From NCBI GenBank assembly GCA_947626465.1, contig CANQSI010000009.1:1-21197 (forward strand): a DNA stretch of 21,197 nt, given 5' to 3'. The notes below the pieces were generated by a model. That model made no database searches and was not told the DNA's origin. It saw only the letters and a list, made by a program, of their open reading frames with translations. This stretch comes from an uncultured Atopobiaceae bacterium. GTDB taxonomy: Bacteria; Actinomycetota; Coriobacteriia; Coriobacteriales; Atopobiaceae. This document shows, one piece after another, positions 10,116 to 17,707 of the stretch (position 1 is the first letter of the stretch; the number at the start of each line of letters is the position of its first letter). A program made the position numbers and the translations under genes.

Positions 10116-10121
10116 AGTATA
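10116..10121 (-). promoter_or_regulatory. Candidate -10 element of the carA-carB-mtnN operon
   Basis: On the minus strand TATACT, within CCCCTATACTGGGCG, lies about 65 bp upstream of the carA start. It matches the consensus -10 at five of six positions. The -35 region (around 10139-10144) has no resemblance to TTGACA. The same CTATACT-GGGCG block occurs before the gene at 17708. Confidence 0.5.
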
Positions 10122-10168
10122 GGGGAGGCTCCTCCTGCCGCCTCGGACCTTCGCGAGAATCCGGAGCA

Positions 10169-10183
10169 GCCCCACAAAGGGGC
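10169..10183. other. Small stem-loop between carA and the GT-C-like gene
   Basis: GCCCC and GGGGC pair as a 5-bp stem with an ACAAA loop, just upstream of the candidate -10 at 10198. It might be a protein site in the divergent control region, but a stem this short in GC-rich DNA may be chance. Confidence 0.2.
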
Positions 10184-10197
10184 ACGCGTGTGCACGC

Positions 10198-10203
10198 TAT
10201 GAT
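10198..10203 (+). promoter_or_regulatory. Candidate -10 element of the GT-C-like membrane protein gene
   Basis: TATGAT, in GCTATGATGGGCG, matches five of six consensus -10 bases and shares the C-TAT-GGGCG frame with the carA and 17708 promoters. The leader would be about 80 nt. A start codon at 10199 or 10202 in the same frame would clash with this reading. Confidence 0.4.
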
Positions 10204-10288
10204 GGGCGCTGAGGCGCGAAGCCGTTGCAGCGGCGCCCTGAAGCTGCACTTTTGCCCGCAATGCGCGCGACGAGAAAGCGTGGAGCCC

Positions 10289-11761
10289 ATGCCGAGACGC
10301 ATCCCACGATGGGAGCTCGTCCTTCGAGTGCTCGTCCTCGTGGCGCTCGGGGCCGTCTACGTGTGGTGGGCCTTCAACATTCCCTACGCGCCCCGTGGCG
10401 GCTACTCGGCATTCCCCCTCCTGAACGCGCCCGATGAGAACATGCGGATGGAGGTCCTCGAGTGGATCCTCGAGCACGGCGCGCTCCCCCGAGGCGATGA
10501 GCCGGAGCTCCTCGACGAGCTCTGGGGCTTCTCCTACGCGCTCAGCGTCTACGGCTCCACGCTCCTCGCCATCCCAGGCGCCTCGATCGCCGCGGCGCTC
10601 GGAGCCGGCGTGGAGGGGATCGTCCTCGCCGCGAGACTCACCGACGTCGCGCTCTCAGTGGCGGCTCTCGCCCTCTTCTTCCGCGTGGCGGATCGGCTCT
10701 TCGCCCTCGCCCCCACGAGATTCCTCTTCGTGGGGCTCATCGGCTTCCTGCCGCAGTTCGCGTTCGTGTCGAGCTACTTCAACTGCGAAGCGCTCGACCT
10801 CTTCTCCGTGGCGCTCACCACGCTCTTCCTCATGCGCGGCATCGAAGGACACTGGAAGCTCGGAGATTGCTGCGCGCTCGGGATCGCGCTCGGCGTCTGC
10901 GCCCTCAGCTACTACTTCGCCTACGGGCTCTTCCCCGTGAGCATCCTCGTGTACTACGTCTCGGTCGTCCGCATTCGCGCAAGGGAAGGCGATCTCGTCG
11001 TCTCGCGCGACCTCATCTTCCGGCCGCTTCTCGTGGCCCTCTGCGCGTTTGCCGTGTGCGGTTGGTTCTTCGTGAGGAACCTCGTCCTCCATGGCGACTT
11101 CTTCGGCACGCGCACCATCAACGAGCTCGGGGAGGCGCACGCCATCGAGGAGCTGAAGCCCTCCAATCGCGTGACGCCGCAAAGCCTCGGCGTCTCCATC
11201 CCGAGCATGGTCATCGACGGGGGCGACGGGCAGTTCCTGCCCTGGGGGCCCTACGTGTTCAAGAGCTCGGTGGGCGCCTTCGGCATGATGAGCGTGTTCC
11301 TCGGCACGCTCGAATACGCCGCGTATGCGCTCATCCTCGGCATCGGCTGCGTCTTCGGCGTGGTCAGGTTCTGCGTGGATATGGCGCGTGGGCGGGGCTC
11401 GCAATGGCTGCCGCTCGCCGCGGGGGCCGTGGCGCTCATGATCGCCTTCACCCTCGCGATGGCGCTCTTCTATTCGTGGAGCTCCGACTACCAACCCCAA
11501 GGCCGCCACGTGATGGCCGCCATGCCCGCCCTCATGCTCGTCGTGGCCTACGGCTATGGCGGCGGCGCTTCCCGCGGGAAGGGCGATGGGGCGCCCGTGG
11601 GGCGCCATGCGCTTGTTGACGCGACCACCGGGGAGGCGCGCGAGGCGAGCTCCGTCTCCGCTTGGGTGGCGGGCGTGGTCCTCGTGCTCTGGATCGCCCT
11701 CTTCATCTGGGTCTTCGCCACGACGATCGTGCCCTCGGTGGCGATTCCCCTCTTCCCCTAG
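10289..11761 (+). CDS. Polytopic membrane protein, GT-C/DUF2142-like putative glycosyltransferase
   Basis: A 490-residue protein with roughly ten hydrophobic helices and few charged loops. The first extracytoplasmic loop holds NAPDENMRM, with Asp49-Glu50, followed by LEWILEHGALPRGDEP. This resembles the acidic pair and following segment of GT-C and DUF2142 proteins. Near the C-terminus YSWSSDYQPQGRHVMAAMPAL resembles the QGRYLLPALP block of the same group. Such enzymes use polyprenyl-phosphate sugars to glycosylate targets outside the membrane, so a role in the adjacent glycan locus is likely. The ATG has only a close GGAG before it. A GTG at 10280 and ATGs at 10199 and 10202 are in-frame alternatives. 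Family membership is a motif judgement; donor and acceptor are unknown. Confidence 0.75.
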   Translation: MPRRIPRWELVLRVLVLVALGAVYVWWAFNIPYAPRGGYSAFPLLNAPDENMRMEVLEWILEHGALPRGDEPELLDELWGFSYALSVYGSTLLAIPGASIAAALGAGVEGIVLAARLTDVALSVAALALFFRVADRLFALAPTRFLFVGLIGFLPQFAFVSSYFNCEALDLFSVALTTLFLMRGIEGHWKLGDCCALGIALGVCALSYYFAYGLFPVSILVYYVSVVRIRAREGDLVVSRDLIFRPLLVALCAFAVCGWFFVRNLVLHGDFFGTRTINELGEAHAIEELKPSNRVTPQSLGVSIPSMVIDGGDGQFLPWGPYVFKSSVGAFGMMSVFLGTLEYAAYALILGIGCVFGVVRFCVDMARGRGSQWLPLAAGAVALMIAFTLAMALFYSWSSDYQPQGRHVMAAMPALMLVVAYGYGGGASRGKGDGAPVGRHALVDATTGEAREASSVSAWVAGVVLVLWIALFIWVFATTIVPSVAIPLFP

Positions 11762-11785
11762 CCGCCCCTCCGCGGCCAGGGCATC

Positions 11786-12583
11786 TCAGCCAAACGTGCG
11801 CTGGAGCGCCTCGATCGAGGCTTTCGCGGTCGTGACGTCGCTCGCGGCCATCTCGAGGGAGACCGCCCCTGCGTAGCCGATGGATTCGAGCACGCTCCTG
11901 AGCGCGCCCCAGAGTGGCTCGTGCGCGGGGTCGAGGGGAGCGAGGTGCGGCTCGCTCACGTGCACGTGGTGGATGTAGGGGGCCATTGCCTCGAGCTCCT
12001 CCACCGGTTCGTCGTTTGCGATGATCGTCCCGAGGTCGATGTTCAAGCCGAGCCCGTCCGCGTGGAGCCGGCGCACCACCTCGAAGGCCTGAGGCGTCGT
12101 ATTCAGGTAGTTCGTGCCGTAGAGCGCAGGGTTCGCCTCCACCGCGAAGACGGCGCCCTCCGCCGCGCACGCCGCGGCGCAGCGCACGAGGAACGCGTCG
12201 GCTTCGCTCGCCGCATGCCCCTCTGGCACTGAGCGGTTCGCCGGGCAGCCGAAGACGAGGTTGGTCGCCCCCACCGCGCGGGCGAAGCGCGCCGCGCAGG
12301 CGGTGTAGGAAAGGAGCGCCTCCGCGCCTTGGGCGTCGAAGATCGTCTCCGTGCGGCCACGCCAGATGCTCTGGAGGCTCACCACCTCGAGTCCGTAGCG
12401 CTCGCGCACCTGGGCCGCCCATGCATGGGCCTCGTCGTCATGCGCATAGGGCTCCTCGCCGATCACGCGCGTGGGAGCCACCTCAAGCGCCTCGAAGCCC
12501 CTTTCCGCAAGAAAGCCGAGGATCGCGTCATCGTCTTCGGGCTTCCAGCCGATGTTCGACGCGCAGAGCTTCCATGTGCGCAT
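11786..12583 (-). CDS. Sugar phosphate isomerase/epimerase family TIM-barrel protein
   Basis: A 265-residue protein of the xylose isomerase-like (AP endonuclease 2 family) TIM barrel. Acidic and histidine residues sit where the metal site is expected: EALEVAPTR (Glu34), FAVEANP (Glu149), GLNIDLGT (Asp183), YIHHVHVSEPH (His205, His206, His208) and VSLEMAASD (Glu244). Family members isomerise or epimerise keto sugars, inositols or related polyols with a divalent metal. The ATG follows GGGGAGG at about 10 nt. It is the last gene of the minus-strand glycan operon, 25 bp after the epimerase. It probably prepares a sugar or cyclitol precursor, but no specific substrate can be assigned. It ends 24 bp from the convergent membrane protein gene. 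Confidence 0.8.
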   Translation of the reverse strand: MRTWKLCASNIGWKPEDDDAILGFLAERGFEALEVAPTRVIGEEPYAHDDEAHAWAAQVRERYGLEVVSLQSIWRGRTETIFDAQGAEALLSYTACAARFARAVGATNLVFGCPANRSVPEGHAASEADAFLVRCAAACAAEGAVFAVEANPALYGTNYLNTTPQAFEVVRRLHADGLGLNIDLGTIIANDEPVEELEAMAPYIHHVHVSEPHLAPLDPAHEPLWGALRSVLESIGYAGAVSLEMAASDVTTAKASIEALQRTFG

Positions 12584-12608
12584 GCCGATCTCGCCTCCCC
12601 GGTTCGCC

Positions 12609-13577
12609 CTAGCGCGTGCGCGCGAGCGCCCTCGTCTCGGCGTCCACGAACGCCTTCAGCGCGCGAAGCTCGGCTTCCGCGTCGCAGAAGTAGCCGTTCT
12701 CCCCTGCCTCGCAGGGCCCGTAGATGCTTCGCATGTCGTAGTCGAAGGGAGGCGCGCTGAGGTGGTTTTGCCACTCCCCTCCCCGCACGAAGCGATAGAT
12801 CTCGGCCGCCTCGAGCGGAGGGGTGGCCACGTTCAAGAGCCTAAGGCCGCTGAAGCGCGCCACGTCGATGAGGCTCCAGAGGCGCGTGAGGTCAAGCATC
12901 TGGAACTTCGAGCGGCTGTCCGTGAAGGAGAGCGCGTTGAAGGGCTGCGCGGAAAACCACGCCCTGAGCTCCTCGGTATCCGCGGCGCGCCGAAGCCTCC
13001 AAAAGCCGTTGTTTTCAGGCTCATAGGCACGTCGCACGAGGTCAGAGGACGCGGCAAGCGCTTCGTAGCGCTCGCTCGCGAGGAGCATCGGCGTGAGGTG
13101 GATGAGGTCGAAGATGAAGTTCTTCCGGATGCCGGGGCCGAAGAGCGCTGGCAGTCGCACGATGAGGCTCATCGGGAAGTCCTCGCGCACCCATTCCTCG
13201 AGCTGCAGGCGGTTTCTCCCATAGGCGCTGAGGCCCTCGTGCGAAGGCGCGTCGCGCTCGTCCTTGCCGCGACTGTCGGCATAGACGGCGATGGTGGAGA
13301 TGAGCACCACCTCGCGCGGCTCCATGCGGCGAAGGTTTGCGCGAGCGCGTGCCATGATGGCGAGGTCCGCCTCGGGGTCGCTGTTCGCGAGGAACATCGC
13401 CGCCGGCACGCCCGCGTAGACGACGAGGTCGACGTCTTGGCCGAAGGCCCGCTCGATGTCGGTGGAGTGGACGGCGAGGTCGAAGGGATGGGAGCGCAGG
13501 AGATTCGATCCCACGAACCCCGTGGACCCCACGAGCACGCTTCTGCCGCCTCGGGGTGGAACGCGCGCCGAGCTCAT
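12609..13577 (-). CDS. NAD(P)-dependent epimerase/dehydratase (extended SDR-like)
   Basis: A 322-residue protein whose N-terminus has the Rossmann motif GSTGFVG (residues 17-23). A strand with VVLISTIAVYAD (Ser94-Thr95) follows, then SAYGRNRLQLEEWV. The usual YxxxK of the family is here Y119xxxR123, so the catalytic lysine is replaced by arginine. This may mean altered chemistry or a subfamily trait. RLPALFGPGIRKN is the usual substrate-loop region. The ATG overlaps the upstream glycosyltransferase stop as ATGA. It acts on an unidentified nucleotide sugar or sugar-like precursor of the glycan made by this operon. Confidence is high for the fold and low for the reaction. Confidence 0.82.
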   Translation of the reverse strand: MSSARVPPRGGRSVLVGSTGFVGSNLLRSHPFDLAVHSTDIERAFGQDVDLVVYAGVPAAMFLANSDPEADLAIMARARANLRRMEPREVVLISTIAVYADSRGKDERDAPSHEGLSAYGRNRLQLEEWVREDFPMSLIVRLPALFGPGIRKNFIFDLIHLTPMLLASERYEALAASSDLVRRAYEPENNGFWRLRRAADTEELRAWFSAQPFNALSFTDSRSKFQMLDLTRLWSLIDVARFSGLRLLNVATPPLEAAEIYRFVRGGEWQNHLSAPPFDYDMRSIYGPCEAGENGYFCDAEAELRALKAFVDAETRALARTR

Positions 13578-14305
13578 AGGATCCCCTCCTGCTTGAACCG
13601 CGTCCTGAGCGCGCGGATCTGCGTGAGGTAGGCGAGGGTCTGGTGCGCCACCTTCACCGTCGTGCGTTGGTCATCTTCCCAATGCACCGGAAGCTCCGCG
13701 ATCCCGAGCCCGTCCCTCTCCGCCCTAAGGAGGAGCTCGATGATGTAGAACCAGCCGTCTTCCTCGGGATTTGCCTGCCGCATGAGCATATCGAGCGCCG
13801 GGCGTCGGAAGAACTTGAACCCGCAGATGGCATCTGTCGCCCGCATCCCGAGCGCATGGCGAAGCACGAAGGTGAGCCCGTGCGAGGTGAGGTTTCGAAG
13901 CGGCGTGCGCCCCACCACCACCGAATCCGGGTTCCATCGCGATCCGTTCACGAGATCGACCTCGGGATGCGCGGAGAAGATCTCGAGCACCTCGTCGAGA
14001 TGCCGCAAGTCCGTGGAAAGATCCACGTCCATGTAGCCGATGAGCGGCGAGGAGCTCGCGGCCACCCCCGCGCGAAACGCCACGCCCACGCCCTTGCGAT
14101 CGACGTGAATCGATTCGACGCCCTCGTAGCGTCCGGCGAGGTCGCGCGCGATCGCCGGGGTGGCGTCTTGCGAGTGGTTGTCGACGATGACCACGTGGTA
14201 GTCCTTAGGGATGAGCCCGTCGAGGTACGCGACCGAGCGCTCCACCCCGCTCGCGAGCCGCTCCTGCTCGTTGTAGACCGGGAGCAAGACGTCGAGGAGC
14301 GCCAT
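13574..14305 (-). CDS. Family 2 glycosyltransferase, DPM1/ALG5-like
   Basis: A 243-residue GT-A fold enzyme. It has LLPVYNEQERL at the N-terminus, VIVDNHSQDATP, and KGVGVAFRAGV. The metal-binding D-x-D is YMDVDLSTDL (Asp93, Asp95), followed by NGSRW, CGFKFFRR and ELPVHWEDD with TTVKV. These blocks match dolichyl- and polyprenyl-phosphate sugar transferases. It probably loads a sugar on a lipid phosphate at the cytoplasmic face, without its own membrane segments. Such a donor could serve a GT-C enzyme like that at 10289. The ATG lies 4 bp after the upstream stop and the stop overlaps the next ATG, so translation is coupled. Confidence 0.9.
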   Translation of the reverse strand: MALLDVLLPVYNEQERLASGVERSVAYLDGLIPKDYHVVIVDNHSQDATPAIARDLAGRYEGVESIHVDRKGVGVAFRAGVAASSSPLIGYMDVDLSTDLRHLDEVLEIFSAHPEVDLVNGSRWNPDSVVVGRTPLRNLTSHGLTFVLRHALGMRATDAICGFKFFRRPALDMLMRQANPEEDGWFYIIELLLRAERDGLGIAELPVHWEDDQRTTVKVAHQTLAYLTQIRALRTRFKQEGIL

Positions 14306-14309
14306 CGCC

Positions 14310-15293
14310 CTAGAGCCTCTCGATGCCCGCGACGAGATAGCGCTGGCGCCTGAAGACGAGCTTCACGATCACGTCGAGGTATTTGATGACGACGGCGAAG
14401 ATCGTGAAGATGGCGAAGAGCCCCACGGAGATGACGCCCATGATGGGAGCCCAACCCTCGACGGGCCGGTGCTGTCCGAAGTAGACGATGCACACGTAGA
14501 CGAGCACGGCGATCATCGCCACCGCCATGAGGACGGCGAAGAACACCGAGAGCTTGAACGCCACGTCCGTGAAGACGATGAGCGCGTCGGCGGCGGTATT
14601 GCCACGGTCGTGGCGATCCCGCGCGAGCCTGCCCTCGGCCTGTACCGGCTCGAAGGAGGTGGAGCAGCAGCGAAGGCCGCTCACCACGTAGAGCGCCTTT
14701 CGGTACGGGATCGTGCGCCCGAACGAGGCGGCGCGGTTGATGGCGCGCCTCGAGACGAGGCGGAACCGCTCCGTGCCGAGCGTCTCCCCGAGGCCCGAGA
14801 AGCGATTGAAGACGCGATAGAAGAGCCTGCTCGAGGGGCTCGTGGCGCTCTTCGGCGGACAGGCGGCCACCACGTCGTAGCTCCCCTTCACGGACATGTC
14901 GAAGAGCCGCTCGAGCTCACTTGCGGGGAAGTCCTGATAGCAGCTCTCGAACTCGTACACGTAGTCGCCGATGGCGAGATCGACGCCCGCGCTGAGCGAC
15001 GCCTCGATGCCCTGGTCGAAGCTCATGTGCACGAGGCTGATCGTGGCCTCGGGGTGGGTGCCCTTGAAGCCCCTGATGGTGGCGAGCACCTCCTCGTCCT
15101 CGTCGTCGACGACGCACACGATCTCGTGCGCGACGTAGAGGCGCGAGAGCTCCGCGTCGAGCATCTCGATGAACGACGCCACGTTGGTGTCGGAGGGCCT
15201 CACGCACACCACGGCGGAGACGAACGTGTCATGGCGCGTATCGCCCTCGGCTTCGCGAGGTGCGTGCGTGGTCTCAACAGCTTCGTCACGCAT
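14310..15293 (-). CDS. Family 2 glycosyltransferase-like protein with two C-terminal membrane helices; degenerate DxD
   Basis: A 327-residue protein resembling GtrB/polyprenyl-phosphate sugar transferases. It has VSAVVCVRPSD, then EIVCVVDDEDEEVL, FDQGIEASLSAGVDLAIGDY, and helices at about 247-272 and 284-306. Where related enzymes have D-x-D in a D-A-D-L-Q context, this one has YEFESCYQDF, so the metal-binding aspartates are Glu114 and Glu116. It could be active with Glu, use a different metal site, or be a non-catalytic partner of the DVD-containing enzyme encoded next. The ATG at 15293 overlaps the upstream FAD-protein stop by 8 bp, and GGAGGAGG lies about 12 nt upstream. Confidence 0.78.
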   Translation of the reverse strand: MRDEAVETTHAPREAEGDTRHDTFVSAVVCVRPSDTNVASFIEMLDAELSRLYVAHEIVCVVDDEDEEVLATIRGFKGTHPEATISLVHMSFDQGIEASLSAGVDLAIGDYVYEFESCYQDFPASELERLFDMSVKGSYDVVAACPPKSATSPSSRLFYRVFNRFSGLGETLGTERFRLVSRRAINRAASFGRTIPYRKALYVVSGLRCCSTSFEPVQAEGRLARDRHDRGNTAADALIVFTDVAFKLSVFFAVLMAVAMIAVLVYVCIVYFGQHRPVEGWAPIMGVISVGLFAIFTIFAVVIKYLDVIVKLVFRRQRYLVAGIERL

Positions 15294-16521
15294 TCGCCTG
15301 TGGCACCTCCTCCGTAAAGGACGCCGCCTGCCGCGAGGCACGCTCGTTTCCCCCGCAGAGCGCATCGAGGTCGTAGACGGTGCTCACCTTACCCGAAAGC
15401 ACCGAAACCCACGAGGGGATGCCGTACTGCTCGCGCACCACGGTCGGCCGACTGTCGTCCACCTCCGACATCCTCAAGATCGGCTTCACGGAAAAGTGCG
15501 ATTCGAGATAGGAGAAGTCGAGCTCTTTCCTAAGGTACTTCCTCGCAAGGCGCTCCATGAAACCCCATGCGGTAGGCGGCTGCGCCTCGCAGAAATCGCA
15601 GTTCCCGAGCTGGCGGGGCGAGCAGAAGCCCTCGGGGCACTGCGCTTGGCAGGGAAAGGCCGGGAAGTCTTCTAGGCAGGTGCGGTGGGGCGTGAAGGTC
15701 ACCGACGTGAGGGAGTGGTGGCCCGTCTTTCCGAAGGGCATGAGCGAGAAGAAGGGGCCGTCCATCACGGTGATGCCGGTTTCCTCGAGCTCCTCGCACA
15801 CGTCGCAGAGGATGATCTCGCAGAGTTCGTATTTGATCGGCAGCGTGGCGAGGCCGGCCTTGGCGGAAAGCTCGTTCACCGACGCGTAGGTGGCGTTGAT
15901 CACCCTCGGGCAGAAGACGTCGCCGTCCTCGAACGCGAGGCACCAGGACGCTCGCGCGCCGTCGCCTTCCGCGCTCCCAGCCGCCACGCGCACACCGCGA
16001 AGGCGCTGGCAAAAGCGCAGCTCAACGTTCTCGTAAGGTGCAAGCTCGCGAAGCAGCTGCCGCTTGAGCAGCTTCGCGTCGTAGGTGTACTCCTTGGCGA
16101 GGAACGCCCCGCCCACCATGCCGCGCTTGAAATAGCGCTCGGCGGGCACCTCCTCGCAGGGAATGCCCGCGCGCTCGCAGAACACGCGGAACTGCTCGGC
16201 GCTCGTCCAGGAGAAGTCGCTCGACATGGCGTAGACCTGGTCGAAGCTCCTCGAGATGCAGTCGGAGAAGTCGTGGTTGAACCGCTCGAAGTACTCGGCC
16301 GTCTTCAGCGCGGTGGCGAGGCTTCGGGGATAGTGGTAGCCCATGTGGAGGCGGGCTTGGTTCACGAACGTGGCACGCGTGAAGGGCTCGCGCTCGTACT
16401 CCGCCACGAGCACTCGCTCGCCCGCCCTCGCGCAGATGAGGGCGGTGTAGAGCCCATAGATCCCCGCCCCGAGGATGACGGTGTCGAAGGTTTCCGGCTG
16501 CTGTCGCGCTCCCCTACCCAC
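15286..16521 (-). CDS. FAD-dependent oxidoreductase (DAO fold) with six-cysteine cluster
   Basis: A 411-residue flavoprotein, first gene of the glycan operon. The dinucleotide motif is ILGAGIYGLYTA (Gly18, Gly20, Gly23) with Glu41 ending the second strand. Next come NQARLHMGYHYPRS (residues 54-67) and a C-terminal SGKVSTVYDLDAL. Residues 282-311 hold six cysteines spaced C-x8-C-x3-C-x4-C-x7-C-x2-C, and three more lie at 234, 239 and 242. The set looks like a metal or iron-sulfur site, which is uncommon in this fold. The GTG at 16521 is preceded by AAGGA at 5 nt. It probably oxidises an amine or hydroxyl on a sugar or precursor. The reaction is unknown. Confidence 0.8.
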   Translation of the reverse strand: MGRGARQQPETFDTVILGAGIYGLYTALICARAGERVLVAEYEREPFTRATFVNQARLHMGYHYPRSLATALKTAEYFERFNHDFSDCISRSFDQVYAMSSDFSWTSAEQFRVFCERAGIPCEEVPAERYFKRGMVGGAFLAKEYTYDAKLLKRQLLRELAPYENVELRFCQRLRGVRVAAGSAEGDGARASWCLAFEDGDVFCPRVINATYASVNELSAKAGLATLPIKYELCEIILCDVCEELEETGITVMDGPFFSLMPFGKTGHHSLTSVTFTPHRTCLEDFPAFPCQAQCPEGFCSPRQLGNCDFCEAQPPTAWGFMERLARKYLRKELDFSYLESHFSVKPILRMSEVDDSRPTVVREQYGIPSWVSVLSGKVSTVYDLDALCGGNERASRQAASFTEEVPQANA

Positions 16522-16669
16522 GCTCGTCCTTAAATTGGCTTCCCACCCTGCACTTCGGCACAACTTAGCACATCGCTCCACGGCGAATTCGAGGCCGATG
16601 GTGGTTCGCACCTCGGGCGTTGGGGAATGTGTAGCAGTGGGCGGCACGAAGACGTTGAACGGGGCGCGC
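16522..16669. promoter_or_regulatory. Divergent control region of the glycan operon and the coiled-coil gene
   Basis: A 148-bp gap lies between divergent starts. On the plus strand GTAGCAGTGGGCG (16631-16643) resembles the CTATACT-TGGGCG block of other promoters here, with TAGCAG (16632-16637) as a poor -10. On the minus strand GCTAAGTTGTGCCG, with TAAGTT, is an equally weak candidate. Neither has a recognisable -35. Confidence 0.25.
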
Positions 16670-17599
16670 ATGGAAGAACTTCAACAAGGACTCCTCGAAG
16701 CGGTTGCGGGCTATCCCTACGAGGTGGCGCCCGAGGAACGCGGGGCAGCGTTCGACGAGCTCGCAGAGCGCTTCGATGCACCCTCGCTCGTGCTCGCCAT
16801 CGCGCAAGAGAAGCGTGAGGGGTTGCTTCCGTTCCTCGAGGCTGCCCAGGCCTCGCACGCCCTCTCCGACGCACCTCGCCACGCCTCAGGGCCACTCCTT
16901 TGGCTTGAAGCCGAAGATGGCTATGAAAACGAGTTCACCGCATCCGTCTTCTCCGCGCTCTCGCAAGGCCCCGCCGCCCTCGAAGTGGAGGAAGAGCCGT
17001 CCCTCGCCTATTCCCTCGGACGCTTCCGCGCGCTCGCGGCGCGCCTCAGCGGAGCGGGCGGCATCGTGTGCCCCCTCTCCTGCGCGCACACCCTCGCGCT
17101 CGACCTCCTCCTCGCGCGTCTTGTCGGCATCTCCGTGGCAGGCGTGGCCCCCTCCCCCCTCGCAGCGGCGCTCGGCGAGGAAGGCGGGCTTCCCAAGCTC
17201 ATGGTCGTGGCGCAGACGCTCTCCGTGGTGGTGGTGCCGAAGACGGTGAACGCGACGTTTTGGACCATGGCCGCGCATACCGAGATCGTGGACGCGGAGC
17301 GAATAGGCAGCTCTACGGAGCTTGCCGGCGAGATCGCCCGCGCACTCGCGGCACCCTCGCGCCCGAAGAGGAAGGCCGCGCCCAAGAAGGGCGCATCGCT
17401 CGAAGGCGCCTTTGCGCGCGCGGGAGCAGCGGGCCTCGCAGGATGGCAACACCTCGCCTTTCCCCCGCTCGTGGCTCCCGGCTCCCGCGCGAAGGATCGG
17501 GAAGACGAGCGCACGATCGAGGAGCTCAGGCGCGAGAACGAGGCATTGCGCGCGGAGCTGGAGCGCCTTCGCGGCGAAGGCGCTCCTACCTCCGAGTGA
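16670..17599 (+). CDS. Unrecognised protein with C-terminal coiled coil
   Basis: A 309-residue soluble acidic protein; I do not recognise the family. Residues 1-125 are mixed helical. Residues 130-225 alternate strand-like and helix-like runs in a Rossmann-like pattern (GIVCPLSCAHTLALDLLLAR, VGISVAGVAPSPLAAALG, LSVVVVPKTVNATFW). Residues 230-242 are basic and Ala/Lys rich, and residues 277-303 form a clear coiled coil (DERTIEELRRENEALRAELE). The start is uncertain: the ATG at 16670 has a weak site, an ATG at 16598 is in frame with GAGG close by, and a possible promoter at 16632 favours the later one. The middle and end look like the C-terminal half of the protein encoded at 17708, and the two genes are probably co-expressed. 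Confidence 0.65.
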   Translation: MEELQQGLLEAVAGYPYEVAPEERGAAFDELAERFDAPSLVLAIAQEKREGLLPFLEAAQASHALSDAPRHASGPLLWLEAEDGYENEFTASVFSALSQGPAALEVEEEPSLAYSLGRFRALAARLSGAGGIVCPLSCAHTLALDLLLARLVGISVAGVAPSPLAAALGEEGGLPKLMVVAQTLSVVVVPKTVNATFWTMAAHTEIVDAERIGSSTELAGEIARALAAPSRPKRKAAPKKGASLEGAFARAGAAGLAGWQHLAFPPLVAPGSRAKDREDERTIEELRRENEALRAELERLRGEGAPTSE

Positions 17600-17606
17600 G
17601 GCAACG

Positions 17607-17625
17607 CGTGCGGGAGCCCCGCGTG
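17607..17625. other. Weak stem-loop after the coiled-coil gene
   Basis: CGTGCGGG and CCCGCGTG pair over 8 bp, two of them G-U, with an AGC loop, 8 bp after the stop at 17599. There is no T-run, so termination is doubtful. It might partly separate the gene from the one at 17708, which has its own promoter-like block. Confidence 0.25.
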
Positions 17626-17662
17626 GCGGCTTCGGCATAAAGGATCACGAGCATGGGGGCTC

Positions 17663-17668
17663 TATACT
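17663..17668 (+). promoter_or_regulatory. Candidate -10 element of the large GT2-like gene
   Basis: TATACT in CTCTATACTTGGGCG lies about 40 bp upstream of the ATG at 17708. It is nearly the same 12-13 bp as the carA promoter block (CTATACTGGGCG). No -35 is evident at 17-18 bp spacing. Confidence 0.5.
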
Positions 17669-17707
17669 TGGGCGTGTCCTTTCGCCACCACCGCCCCGAG
17701 GAGAGCC

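Noticed and set aside
10052..10288. PyrR-binding attenuator upstream of carA
   Set aside because: No conserved PyrR loop or terminator/antiterminator pair could be found; only a single 5' hairpin is present.
11761..11776. GCCGC/GCGGC stem between convergent genes as a terminator
   Set aside because: Five base pairs with no T-run in GC-rich DNA is within chance expectation.
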